From the NCBI RefSeq assembly GCF_022163125.1, contig NZ_CP091881.1, positions 2,294,001 to 2,358,000 of the forward strand: a stretch of 64,000 nt of DNA, written 5' to 3'. The DNA comes from Paenibacillus sp. HWE-109. Its GTDB lineage: Bacteria > Bacillota > Bacilli > Paenibacillales > NBRC-103111. The position numbers and the translations under genes are program-made. Shown here piece by piece: positions 42,711 through 50,976 of the stretch; the first letter of the stretch is position 1; each line of letters opens with the position of its first letter. Under the pieces are notes generated by a model. The model had not been told where the DNA came from. It ran no database searches and worked only from the letters and a program-made list of their open reading frames with translations.

Positions 42711-43013
42711 TTATGCGTATTGAAGTTGTTTCTCCATAAGATTCGTTTTAATAAGGTAGATACGCTTGCGGATGTAGAAGTCATAAACAGCTCCTGTTAA
42801 TTCTCGTGGTTTAATGCGATTGTTGGTGTCGTTGTCTATGATTGTCACCGATCCGTCATCATAAAACTTGAACGTATAATCGGCGTAATAGGCATGTGCT
42901 TCATCGAGCATGGCATCTATCTGTCCGGGAAGAAGATGGTCAGTGTCACACAATGCCTTGTGGTACCAATAATCTCTCTCAATAAAGCGAAAATTGTGAC
43001 TAGTGTTCATCAT
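42711..43013 (-). CDS. Hypothetical protein with SOS-type operators
   Basis: This 100-aa protein is not recognised. It is rich in Tyr, Asp and Phe (RDYWYHKALCDTD, YYADYTFKFYDDGS) and ends with a basic segment. No signal peptide or membrane helix is seen. The start at 43013 (ATGATG) follows GAGGAGG by 8 bases. Two LexA-like boxes flank its -10 box, so expression probably rises on DNA damage. A DNA-repair or checkpoint role would be inference from regulation only. Confidence 0.7.
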   Translation of the reverse strand: MMNTSHNFRFIERDYWYHKALCDTDHLLPGQIDAMLDEAHAYYADYTFKFYDDGSVTIIDNDTNNRIKPRELTGAVYDFYIRKRIYLIKTNLMEKQLQYA

Positions 43014-43037
43014 GTTAACAACCTCCTCATCTAATTG

Positions 43038-43086
43038 GAACATTTGTTCTTGTTTTCATCATAACAAACAAATGTTCGTATTGGAA
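43038..43086 (-). promoter_or_regulatory. Promoter with two LexA-like boxes
   Basis: On the minus strand the -10 is TATGAT (43063-43058), with a weak TTCCAA -35 (43086-43081). CGAACATTTGTTTG (43078-43065) lies between them and GAACAAATGTTC (43049-43038) lies just downstream. The stretch ACAAGAACA-NN-TGTTC is also found at tag. Confidence 0.65.
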
Positions 43087-43121
43087 GAGGGAACTTTGAA
43101 AAATGGGAAATATTTTCATAT

Positions 43122-43157
43122 AAAAAAACTTTCAATCAGCTAGATTGAAAGTTTTTT
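43122..43157. terminator. Isolated terminator-like palindrome
   Basis: AAAAAAACTTTCAAT and ATTGAAAGTTTTTT flank a 7-base loop. No gene ends here, so the hairpin may be a relic or may block readthrough from either side. The gap 43014-43780 otherwise holds promoter sequence and repeats A and B. Confidence 0.6.
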
Positions 43158-43377
43158 GGGTCTTTGGTGAGCGCTTACCCCTAAAATAGTCACCCATGCT
43201 GCTGCGCAGCTCCACGAAGAATGAAAATGTGGAGTGAATTCTCAGTGTAGAGTAACGACGTTCCCTCTGGCGTGGATTTGCTACTAGTGGTGGAGATAAA
43301 TAGATGGTTGAGTGAGCGCGGAGAGTAGCAGTACGGGAAAGTAGCTTGATTGGATGGGCGGGAAGGCAGCCGTCAAG

Positions 43378-43507
43378 AGGAACTACAATCCGCAATATGT
43401 GACGAATCGGCCGATGCGCGCATCCATGCGGAACTAGAATCCGCTAATACGCGTGAATCCGCCCATTTCGGGGGCGAAACAGCGAAATAGAGGAATAGAG
43501 TTCCTTG
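43378..43507. repeat. Intergenic repeat family A, copy 3
   Basis: Units GGAACTACAATCCGCAATAT (43379) and GGAACTAGAATCCGCTAATA (near 43431) are followed by an inverted unit (GAAATAGAGGAATAGAGTTCC). It is a shorter, more diverged copy and abuts repeat B. Confidence 0.65.
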
Positions 43508-43520
43508 TGAGGTCAAATTA

Positions 43521-43780
43521 GGTCTCCAAGGACATCTAATGAACTGTACGATGCTTATAGACGAGAAAATGGCTACTTTTGCGATTTAATGAACTGGAAT
43601 GGCGTTATCGAGCAGATTTTAGGTGTGAAGGTGAGCTATGCTTGAAATAGCGCCTCTGGAATTCATTAGATTTTCAGAGTGAGCGATATGGGTCGAATAA
43701 AGGGCATTGAGTTCGTTAGAGGCCTCGGGTTTTCCTCAGGGTTCAATGACTTGACTTGGTGACCAAGCCGTAAATTAGGT
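43521..43780 (+). repeat. Intergenic repeat family B, copy 2
   Basis: The block starts with GGTCTCCAAGGACATCTAAT and continues with TGCTTATAGAC, AAAATGGCTACTTT, TTTAATGAAC, TGAAATAGCGCCTCTGGAAT, TCATTAGATTTTCAG and GGGCATTGAGTTCGTTAGA. A weaker tail (GGGTTTTCCTCA, TTAGGTTT) is shared with copy 3. It ends at the stop of the bdr gene. Confidence 0.7.
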
Positions 43781-44752
43781 TTATTCGGCCATGATATGTT
43801 TCGTAATGGCTATCCCATGCATCCGTCCGGTTTCAATAAAGATTTCGTTCGCATCATATTTGGAAGAAGCAACGACACCAGCGACATAGAGTCCCGGAAT
43901 ATTCGTTTCCATCGTCTCGGGATTGACCAGCGGAGCATTCGTTTCTTCATGAAAGTTCACACCAATGGATGTCAGCAGCTGACGATCAGGTCTGAAGCCT
44001 GTAAGGGCAAGAACGAAGTCATTCGCTATAATGACGCTTTCGGAGTCTCTGCGTACAACAATCGATTGTTCTTCGATACGTTCAACCTGAGAGTTAAACC
44101 ACATGTGGATGCGTCCTTTGTTTACCATGCTTTCGAATATCGGACGAACCCAGGGTTTAATATTGGCGGAGAAATGGGGTCCGCGGTAAATAACGGTTAC
44201 TTCAGCGCCGACCCGCATCAAATCCATAGCCGCGTCAACAGCGGAATTATTGCCGCCGATAATGGCTACTTTGGTACCTGCATAGGGGTGAGCTTCCTTG
44301 TAATAGTGGGTTGTCTTAGGTGAATCCTCGCCGGGGATCCCAAGCAAATTAGGATGATCAAAATAACCGGTAGCAACGATGACACGATGAGCGCTATAAA
44401 CTGCCGATTTGCCAAACTGATTTACGGTATGTACATGGAAGCCTGTTTCTAGCTGTTCTATGGCAACGACTTCCTCATAAGAGCGAATGCGCAGTTGTTC
44501 TCTGCGAGCGACCTCTCTGTAATAGACCAATGCTTCTTGACGATAGGGTTTATCATGAGGGGTTGAAAATGGATAGCCTCCAATTTCAAGCAGTTCAGGC
44601 GTGCTGAAAAATTGCAAATACGTAGGATACAAATAAATGGCATTGACGATGCTGCTTTTTTCTATTAGTAAGGGTGACAGACCTTCGCGTTGTAAAGCGA
44701 CTGCGGCAGACAACCCGCAAGGGCCTGCGCCAATGATAATAACATTTTCCAA
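43781..44752 (-). CDS. bdr: Bacillithiol-disulfide reductase (YpdA/Bdr)
   Basis: This 323-aa flavoprotein of the thioredoxin-reductase-like group has the FAD-binding motif GAGPCGLS at its N-terminus and the NAD(P)H-binding motif IIGGNNSAVDAA in the middle. TYLQFFSTPELLEIGGYPF is characteristic of YpdA. It lacks a CxxC redox pair, as expected for YpdA, which reduces bacillithiol disulfide. The TTG start at 44752 lies 9 bases after GAGGAGG; upstream in-frame codons lack such a site. It is a single gene with length equal to the family norm. Confidence 0.87.
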   Translation of the reverse strand: MENVIIIGAGPCGLSAAVALQREGLSPLLIEKSSIVNAIYLYPTYLQFFSTPELLEIGGYPFSTPHDKPYRQEALVYYREVARREQLRIRSYEEVVAIEQLETGFHVHTVNQFGKSAVYSAHRVIVATGYFDHPNLLGIPGEDSPKTTHYYKEAHPYAGTKVAIIGGNNSAVDAAMDLMRVGAEVTVIYRGPHFSANIKPWVRPIFESMVNKGRIHMWFNSQVERIEEQSIVVRRDSESVIIANDFVLALTGFRPDRQLLTSIGVNFHEETNAPLVNPETMETNIPGLYVAGVVASSKYDANEIFIETGRMHGIAITKHIMAE

Positions 44753-44892
44753 AATGACTGACCTCCTCAAGACTGAATCTCTTTCCATAGTAGCGCAAGC
44801 CGAGAGGGATGCCAAGTTTTTGGTCGTCAGAAAAAGAACAGGAGCCGCCCGAAACGCGGAACTAGCTGCCTGCTCATTTTTACCAGATGATC

Positions 44893-45069
44893 TTATTTCT
44901 GATTCAATTGGATTTGTTCGTTTTCTTCGCTAATATCATCTTTGGCAATGTTAACGGATGTTGTGTTCGGGGCGTTCTCTAAGGTGTCATTGACGAAGGC
45001 CAAGTCTTGATTTTTGGCGTTTGTATTCGTGGTTCCGGTGTAATTGCCTGCATGTTTTTTGTTTTCCAT
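44893..45069 (-). CDS. Small Asn/Glu-rich hypothetical protein
   Basis: This 58-aa protein is hydrophilic and acidic at the C-terminus (DDISEENEQIQLNQK) and Asn/Thr-rich in the middle. The start at 45069 has AAAGGATGG upstream. I do not recognise a family; its composition would suit a spore or stress-related small protein. The gene stands alone between bdr and the Dabb gene. Confidence 0.55.
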   Translation of the reverse strand: MENKKHAGNYTGTTNTNAKNQDLAFVNDTLENAPNTTSVNIAKDDISEENEQIQLNQK

Positions 45070-45198
45070 GAGAGCCATCCTTTCTGGACAAATTAGCGTT
45101 CAGCCTTAACCTGTACACATACGTTCGATTTTATGCTCCATATTATGGACAAAATCCGCTATAATAGAGGCAGATCATGAAAAAGGAGCACAAAGACG

Positions 45199-45507
45199 AT
45201 GACTTTAGGAAATATTCAACATATGGTTATTTTTAATTTGCATGCTGGTAAAGATACACAAGAGGCTGAACAATTTCTAACAAGCAGCGCAGAGGAATTG
45301 GCGGCGATTCCTGGTGTAGAAGAGTTCCGTGTACTGCGTCAAGTAAGCGTGAAAACGGATTTTGACTATGGTTTCTCGATGGTATTTGCCAATCAAGCGG
45401 CATATGACGCTTACAATATCCATCCCATACATACGCAGTATGTTGCCGAGCGTTGGATGAAAGAAGTTAGCCGTTTTCAGGAAATCGATTTTGCGGCATT
45501 CGAATAG
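45199..45507 (+). CDS. Dabb-domain (stress-responsive alpha/beta barrel) protein
   Basis: This 102-aa protein has the dimeric alpha/beta-barrel pattern: MVIFNLHAGKDT at the start, FDYGFSMVFANQAAYDAY in the middle and HTQYVAERW near the end. Family members form dimers; the bacterial function is unclear. AAAAAGGAGCAC precedes the start, and TATAAT lies at about 45160. A NUDIX gene follows after 28 bases. Confidence 0.82.
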   Translation: MTLGNIQHMVIFNLHAGKDTQEAEQFLTSSAEELAAIPGVEEFRVLRQVSVKTDFDYGFSMVFANQAAYDAYNIHPIHTQYVAERWMKEVSRFQEIDFAAFE

Positions 45508-45535
45508 ATCGCTCTGAGGGGAGTTAGACAGTATC

Positions 45536-46180
45536 TTGAACAAAACCGAAGAGATGTTTGATATTTATGACGAAAACATGAATTGGCTTGGCGCTGCTCC
45601 ACGTTCGGAAGTGCATGCCAAAGGACTTTGGCATCAAACTTTTCAATGCTGGATTGTTACACATGAAGGGGGAGAACCGGCTCTTCTTCTGCAATTGAGG
45701 CATCCAGATAAAGATTTATTTCCGAATTTACTGGACATTTCTTGTGCAGGACATCTTGCGGCTGGTGAAACAACAAAAGAGGGAGCGCGCGAGCTGGAGG
45801 AAGAGTTAGGGCTCAAGGTTAACTTCGATCAATTAATGCCATGCGGCATATTTGCGGAAGAAGATCTCATCTCCGAAAACCTTATCGATCGTGAGTTTTG
45901 TCATGTTTTCATGCATCGATGCGATCAGCAGCTTCAGGCGTATGTACTGCAACCTGATGAGGTCAGCGGGATTTTTGCGGTAAAAGCGGCCAGTTTTGAA
46001 CGTTTAATTCGTTCTGAAATTGAAGAGCTGACGGCGAAAGGCTATCGACTGAACGCGGCGGGTTTCCTGGAAGAGGAGAATCTAGTGGTGCGTTTGGAAC
46101 AAATTGTTCCCCATCCCACTGCGTATTATGAACTGGTATTTCGGAAACTGAGGGAATACGGCTTTATTCCACAGGCATAG
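45536..46180 (+). CDS. NUDIX hydrolase, isopentenyl-diphosphate-isomerase-like subgroup
   Basis: This 214-aa protein has a Nudix box from G72 to L93 (GHLAAGE then RELEEELGL). The spacing between the first Glu and the RE pair is one residue shorter than the classic MutT box. The start MFDIYDENMNWLG resembles the IDI-like NUDIX proteins of Bacillales. The likely substrate is a nucleotide-sugar or dinucleotide, but it is unproven. The TTG start has GAGGGGAG about 12 bases upstream. Confidence 0.82.
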   Translation: MNKTEEMFDIYDENMNWLGAAPRSEVHAKGLWHQTFQCWIVTHEGGEPALLLQLRHPDKDLFPNLLDISCAGHLAAGETTKEGARELEEELGLKVNFDQLMPCGIFAEEDLISENLIDREFCHVFMHRCDQQLQAYVLQPDEVSGIFAVKAASFERLIRSEIEELTAKGYRLNAAGFLEEENLVVRLEQIVPHPTAYYELVFRKLREYGFIPQA

Positions 46181-46183
46181 ACA

Positions 46184-46218
46184 AAGAACCGATGCGCACG
46201 TTCCGCTCGGTTCTTCTT
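46184..46218 (+). terminator. Terminator after the NUDIX gene
   Basis: AAGAACCGA at 46184-46192 pairs with TCGGTTCTT at 46207-46215, followed by CTTTC. The T tract is weak, but the position is right. Confidence 0.65.
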
Positions 46219-46235
46219 TCATCCAAGTAAAGGTC

Positions 46236-46400
46236 TTAAGCAAAATACTTATTCGCTATGTAGGCGTAAGCAATATAACAGACAACGGAAAGTCCGATAC
46301 AGATAATTCCCAGAGCTGTTTTACGCTTGAAAAGAAGCAGGAATCCGGCACTGAAGGCGGAACCCATAACTAACATCGAAATAAAAGTCAGAACACCCAT
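46236..46400 (-). CDS. Small two-helix membrane protein (54 aa)
   Basis: The ORF encodes 54 residues with two hydrophobic helices (LTFISMLVMGSAFSAGFLLLF and LGIICIGLSVVCYIAYAYIA) separated by KRKTA. AAGGAG lies 10 bases upstream of the ATG. It starts 14 bases after the stop of the upstream 84-aa gene and is probably cotranscribed with it. Family not recognised. Confidence 0.6.
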   Translation of the reverse strand: MGVLTFISMLVMGSAFSAGFLLLFKRKTALGIICIGLSVVCYIAYAYIANKYFA

Positions 46401-46414
46401 TACATCTTATCTCC

Positions 46415-46669
46415 TTACCCTTTGTTTACGTAATCACGCACCATGTCCTCATTTACATAAGAACGGAGCGGAGAAATGCCCTCTTTCGCATGGGCGATGA
46501 TTTGGGCTGTAATGGCGTTGATGGCATCAACGGTGAAGGGTAGCCCACGTTTGCACAGATCAACGGCAGCATCGATCGCTTGCTCACGCTGTTCATCCAG
46601 TTCCGCAAAGCGCACGAGATGCAAATGCTGTGCATTCGAATGTTTGGATATCGCTTCATGTACGTTCAT
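46415..46669 (-). CDS. YpbS/DUF2533-like protein
   Basis: This 84-aa protein has SKHSNAQHLHLVRFAELDEQ, PFTVDAINAITAQII and GISPLRSYVNEDMVRDYV, which I associate with the DUF2533/YpbS family of Bacillales. Its function is unknown. AAAGGAGATC lies upstream of ATG 46669; the longer frame to 46795 runs into the divergent hrpB start and lacks such a site. It heads a two-gene minus-strand unit. Confidence 0.65.
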   Translation of the reverse strand: MNVHEAISKHSNAQHLHLVRFAELDEQREQAIDAAVDLCKRGLPFTVDAINAITAQIIAHAKEGISPLRSYVNEDMVRDYVNKG

Positions 46670-46795
46670 CTTAAAGATCTCCTTTAGTGACCAGATTCTA
46701 TCTAAGTATACACGATTGCTTGCGGAAGGAACAGCAGAAAGAGAATAGAGGCATAAAATTGAAACCAGACTTCTACATAGCTCGGAGTGAAACAA

Positions 46796-49282
46796 ATGAG
46801 TGCATTGCCGATTGAATCTGTTCTTCCACAGTTATTGGACGCTTTGCGCGGGAGCCCCTGCGCGGTGCTGGTTGCTCAGCCTGGAGCGGGTAAGACAACC
46901 CGGGTTCCGCTTGCTCTTCTGCAAGAAACATGGCTGCAAGATCAGAAGATCTTAATGCTTGAGCCGCGAAGGCTGGCCGCAAGAGCTGCTGCGGGCTACA
47001 TGTCCAAGCTTTTAGGTGAAGAAGTAGGAAACACAGTGGGTTATCGGGTGAAAAATGATACACGAGTCGGTCCGAGAACACGTATTGAAGTCATTACGGA
47101 AGGCGTACTAACGAGGATGCTTCAAAGTGATCCAGCGCTAGATGGTGTAGGTGCCGTTATTTTTGATGAGTTTCATGAACGCAGTCTGCATGCTGATCTG
47201 GGGTTGGCTTTGAGCCGGCAGACGCAGACCTTGCTTCGTGAAGACATGCGCATCCTCGTGATGTCAGCAACTATTGAAGCCGAACCTGTCGCTTCCATGC
47301 TGGATCAGGCCCCTATTATTAGAAGTGAAGGGCGAACTTACCCGGTTACAACGCATTACTTAACAACCAAAGTGATGGGCAGGATAGAAACTGTAGTTAT
47401 CAAAAGCATTCAACAAGCCTTAGCCGAACAAGCAGGGAGTTTGCTTGTTTTTCTGCCAGGAGCAGCAGAGATTCATCGTGTAGCTGGCAGTCTCAGCTCA
47501 CTGCGATTGGGTCAAGAGGTGGAGATTGCGCCGCTATATGGCAATCTTTCTCAAGAAGCGCAGGATCGGGCGCTTGCGCCAAGCACCGCGGGTCACCGCA
47601 AGGTCGTGCTCGCTACGTCGATCGCAGAGACGAGCTTGACCGTTGAAGGTGTCGCGGTTGTTATCGACAGCGGCTTGATGCGTGTGCCGGCCTTCTCGCC
47701 ACGGACTGGCCTGACCCGTCTGACGACGGTTCCAGTTTCCGCAGCCTCTGCTGATCAGCGCAGAGGCCGGGCTGGTCGTCTCGGTCCTGGCGTGTGCTAT
47801 CGCCTATGGACCGAGACCGAGCAGCGGCAGCTCCCGCTGAGCAGCACGCCAGAAATCCGCGAAGCGGATCTGGCGCCGCTAGCGCTGGAACTGGCCGCCT
47901 GGGGCGTGTCAGACCCAGCGGAGCTGGTCTGGCTCGACCCCCCGCCTGCTGCTGCCTATCAGCAGGCTCGGGATCTGCTCGTGCAGCTCGGCGCCTTGCA
48001 CGCGCACGGGGCCCTAACGGCGCACGGCAAGCGCCTCGCGCCGCTAGGGCTGCACCCGAGGCTTGCGCACATGGTGCTGCAAGCCATAGCTCTTGAGCTC
48101 GGCGCCATGGCGTGCGAGCTCGCGGTAATGCTCAGCGAGCGCGATTTCATGCGCGCTGCGGAAGGGCGCGATGCGGATGTTCGCACCCGCATCGAAGTGC
48201 TCTGGCGCGCTGCGCAGGGCGAGCAGCGCGCAGATGTTGACTTTGGCTTGTGCCGGCGCATCGCGGCGGAAGCCAAAGTGCTCATGCAGGCGCTCGGCAT
48301 CCGCCAGAGCGCCCGGCGGGCTTCGGCGAGCGGCCTGCTGCTCGCCTTCGCTTACCCCGATCGCGTCGCGCAGCGACGATCGACGGGCCGCTTCTTGCTA
48401 AGCAGCGGGCGCGGAGCGGTGCTGCCTGAGCTGCAGCCGCTATCCAACGAGCGCTATCTCGTTGCTGCCGAGCTGGACGATAATGGCCCGGAAAGCCGCA
48501 TTTATTTGGCAGCGCCCGTTCAGGAAGATGAGCTGCTTGACGTATTCGAAAGTCTTTTGCAGCAGGAGAAAGAAGTGCTTTGGGATAAAGCGACTGAATC
48601 TGTAAAAGCAAGGCAACGCTTGCGGTTTGGAGCGATTATCCTCAGAGACAACCCCTTGCAGGAGCTCAGCCCGGAATTATATGTGCAGGCGCTGATCTCG
48701 GGCATTCGTGCCGAATCTTTGGAACTGCTGCCTTGGACGAAGAGTGCGCGCCAATTGCAGGAGCGTGTTACCTTTATCCATAGGCATGAAGGGGAGTGGC
48801 CCGATATGCGGGACGCAACTTTACTGGTTACATTGGAAGATTGGCTGGGGCCCCATCTGTATGGACTGAAAACCAAAGGCGCGATAGGGCGGCTAAATTT
48901 GACAAGTATATTAGAAGAAATGCTAACATGGGAGCAGCGACGCCGATTGGACGAGTGGGCACCCACGCATATTCAAGTGCCAAGCGGATCCCGTGTTCCC
49001 GTTGACTATAGGATGGGTGAATCTCCTGCGATTGCAGTTCGCTTGCAAGAAATGTTCGGCCTTGCAGATACTCCCCGGATTGCGAAGGGCAGAATTCCAG
49101 TGACCTTGCACCTATTGTCGCCGGCCCAGCGTCCTGTTCAGGTGACGAAAGATTTGGCCAGTTTTTGGCGGGAAGCCTACTTTGAAGTCAAAAAAGATCT
49201 CAAAGGCCGATATCCTAAACACTACTGGCCGGATGATCCGATGGCTGCGATGCCGACCAATCGCGCTAAACCGCGTTCCTAA
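46796..49282 (+). CDS. hrpB: ATP-dependent helicase HrpB
   Basis: This 828-aa DEAH/RHA helicase has Walker A (QPGAGKTT, residues 28-35), the DEFH box at D124-H127, motif III SATIE, motif VI QRRGRAGR, and the long HrpB-specific C-terminal region ending in a KGRYPKHYWPDDP segment. RNA or RNA-DNA substrates are assumed from the family. The start was set at ATG 46796, preceded by CGGAGTG. The middle of the gene (about 47.6-48.5 kb) is far richer in GC than its ends. Confidence 0.92.
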   Translation: MSALPIESVLPQLLDALRGSPCAVLVAQPGAGKTTRVPLALLQETWLQDQKILMLEPRRLAARAAAGYMSKLLGEEVGNTVGYRVKNDTRVGPRTRIEVITEGVLTRMLQSDPALDGVGAVIFDEFHERSLHADLGLALSRQTQTLLREDMRILVMSATIEAEPVASMLDQAPIIRSEGRTYPVTTHYLTTKVMGRIETVVIKSIQQALAEQAGSLLVFLPGAAEIHRVAGSLSSLRLGQEVEIAPLYGNLSQEAQDRALAPSTAGHRKVVLATSIAETSLTVEGVAVVIDSGLMRVPAFSPRTGLTRLTTVPVSAASADQRRGRAGRLGPGVCYRLWTETEQRQLPLSSTPEIREADLAPLALELAAWGVSDPAELVWLDPPPAAAYQQARDLLVQLGALHAHGALTAHGKRLAPLGLHPRLAHMVLQAIALELGAMACELAVMLSERDFMRAAEGRDADVRTRIEVLWRAAQGEQRADVDFGLCRRIAAEAKVLMQALGIRQSARRASASGLLLAFAYPDRVAQRRSTGRFLLSSGRGAVLPELQPLSNERYLVAAELDDNGPESRIYLAAPVQEDELLDVFESLLQQEKEVLWDKATESVKARQRLRFGAIILRDNPLQELSPELYVQALISGIRAESLELLPWTKSARQLQERVTFIHRHEGEWPDMRDATLLVTLEDWLGPHLYGLKTKGAIGRLNLTSILEEMLTWEQRRRLDEWAPTHIQVPSGSRVPVDYRMGESPAIAVRLQEMFGLADTPRIAKGRIPVTLHLLSPAQRPVQVTKDLASFWREAYFEVKKDLKGRYPKHYWPDDPMAAMPTNRAKPRS

Positions 49283-49315
49283 CCCATTTCGCAGAAGAAG
49301 GGAACTGACACACCC

Positions 49316-50035
49316 ATGGCAAGGTACTCCGCTGCGGAGGAAGTCGTCATCATGATATCAGCGGGGTTCGCGACGGCTCCTTATTTTTTGGATGCTTTTG
49401 GAACGGCATTGTCCGCTCAGTTCGATCACGAGGGTATGGCGAACCGCGTTGTTATTCACTTTCCCTACGGGGATTGGACACGTCAACGGGGGCGGCAGCT
49501 CAGTGAAATTATAAGCGATCTTTGGCGCAACGCCCATGGCAAACCATCCATATATGGAGGGGAAAGCTTGATTGCCTATCTAACCGCTAACTTATCAGCC
49601 AGACAACAAGTTCTGCTTATAGGGCATAGCGCAGGCGGGGTAGCTTCTATTCAAGCTGCTGAAATGGTTGTGCAACAAGGATATTCACTTCTGGGTGTGA
49701 TCCAAATTGGATCCCCCAAATGCGCGATACCGCCAAATCTTAGGAATCAAGTGCTTTATCTGAATGCATCGAACCAGCTGAATCAAGCGAAAGATCCGGT
49801 ACCGCGTCTGGGCACTTGGGGCGGATGGTCCAAGACACGCCTTGGCTTAAGGCGTTGGAATCGAATGAAGCATGCACCGAATCACCAGCAGACGCTGCCT
49901 TTGATAGGCGGTCATGCCGATTATTTTAGAGATCATAATCCTTATATTTGGCAGGATACAACCAACTTGCAAACCACAATAAAAGCCATATGGACTTGGC
50001 TAAACCGATCAGAAAAGGAAGATGAACATGATTGA
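49316..50035 (+). CDS. Alpha/beta hydrolase
   Basis: This 239-aa protein has the alpha/beta hydrolase nucleophile elbow GHSAGG (S105) and an N-terminal strand (VVIMISAGF). A later GGHADYF could hold the catalytic histidine. No signal peptide is present. The start is uncertain: ATG 49352 has a better ribosome binding site (GGAGGAAG) but would cut the first strand. It overlaps the next gene by 8 bases. Confidence 0.75.
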   Translation: MARYSAAEEVVIMISAGFATAPYFLDAFGTALSAQFDHEGMANRVVIHFPYGDWTRQRGRQLSEIISDLWRNAHGKPSIYGGESLIAYLTANLSARQQVLLIGHSAGGVASIQAAEMVVQQGYSLLGVIQIGSPKCAIPPNLRNQVLYLNASNQLNQAKDPVPRLGTWGGWSKTRLGLRRWNRMKHAPNHQQTLPLIGGHADYFRDHNPYIWQDTTNLQTTIKAIWTWLNRSEKEDEHD

Positions 50036-50291
50036 AGTACTGAAAGCGAACATGGAGTTCGCCAAAGAAGATGGGTACGTAGGCAAGGTTGAATTTAAAG
50101 TAAACGGGCACGAACATCCCTACGAAATCACGCTGCACAGTAAACGCGGGAAAGATGATTGGAGCTACGCTTTGAACTTTTTGAACGAGTCCGGGAAAGA
50201 AGAAGACATTGAAGCTGTTGAGGAGTTGCTTGAAGAAGATGAATACTTCGATCAACTTGTGGATGCTGCGCAAAAGGCTTTGGTGAAGTAA
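50028..50291 (+). CDS. Small acidic hypothetical protein
   Basis: This 87-aa protein is highly acidic in its second half (EAVEELLEEDEYFDQLVDAA) and has a beta-strand-rich first half (GKVEFKVNGHEHPYEITLHS). No family was recognised with certainty. The start ATG 50028 overlaps the hydrolase stop, with AAAAGGAAG upstream; an ATG two codons earlier is too close to that site. Confidence 0.7.
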   Translation: MIEVLKANMEFAKEDGYVGKVEFKVNGHEHPYEITLHSKRGKDDWSYALNFLNESGKEEDIEAVEELLEEDEYFDQLVDAAQKALVK

Positions 50292-50322
50292 AACGCAAGT
50301 TGCATGAAGGGAGGAAGTCCGC

Positions 50323-50946
50323 TTGGATGCTCAAGTGAAACAAACACTCAAGGCCAGCTACGATCAACAAGCCCGCTTGCGCAACGAGGAAACGATTCAA
50401 ACCTGGAAAAGCGAAGAAATGGATCGTTTCCTTAAACGGCTGCATGAGCTTTCTCCGGATACGCACAGGCGGGTGCTGGATCTGGGCAGCGGTCCTGGTC
50501 ATCAAGCTGTCTATTTGCAAAATCAAGGTTGCGAGGTCACATGTGTTGATCTTTCCGAAGAAATGGTAGCTATATGCAAAGAAAAAGGGTTGGCTGCCTT
50601 TGCAATGGATTTCTATCACCTGGGCTTGCCTGAGCAATCATTTGATGCCGTTTGGACGATGAATGCATTGCTTCATGTACCCAAGGAGGGACTTCACCAA
50701 GTTCTCACCAACATAGAAACTGTGCTCAAGCCGGAAGGGCTGTTGTATTTGGGACTTTACGGCGGGTACGAGAGTGAGGGGATATGGGAGCATGATACGT
50801 ATCGGCCTCAGCGATTCTTCTCCTTTTATGAGGATGAGCATATCCAGCGTAAAGTGGCCGAAGTATTTGACATCGAACAATTCACGCTCATCCCAATGGA
50901 TGGCACGCAAGTAGATTACCAAGCTATTCTAGCGAGAAAAAAATAG
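50323..50946 (+). CDS. Class I SAM-dependent methyltransferase
   Basis: This 207-aa methyltransferase has the SAM-binding motif VLDLGSGPGHQ and the acidic end of strand 2 in CVDLSEEM. The substrate is unknown. The start is a TTG with GGGAGGAAG upstream. It is the third gene of the hydrolase operon and is followed by a terminator, into which a group II intron fragment appears to have inserted. Confidence 0.84.
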   Translation: MDAQVKQTLKASYDQQARLRNEETIQTWKSEEMDRFLKRLHELSPDTHRRVLDLGSGPGHQAVYLQNQGCEVTCVDLSEEMVAICKEKGLAAFAMDFYHLGLPEQSFDAVWTMNALLHVPKEGLHQVLTNIETVLKPEGLLYLGLYGGYESEGIWEHDTYRPQRFFSFYEDEHIQRKVAEVFDIEQFTLIPMDGTQVDYQAILARKK

Positions 50947-50948
50947 TT

Positions 50949-50976
50949 AAACCCATCCGGCAACGGATGGGTTTTT
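50949..50976 (+). terminator. Terminator at the intron boundary
   Basis: AAACCCATCCG at 50949-50959 pairs with CGGATGGGTTT from 50964, followed by TTTTT ending at 50976. The next base begins GTGCG. Confidence 0.9.

Noticed and set aside
43132..43395. 87-codon minus-strand ORF in the 43 kb intergenic region
   Set aside because: It has no convincing ribosome binding site, runs through a terminator-like hairpin, and its sequence looks random.
47794..48611. Several overlapping ORFs in other frames in the middle of hrpB
   Set aside because: High GC content removes stop codons in all frames; the products are Ala/Arg/Ser-rich and have no start signals.
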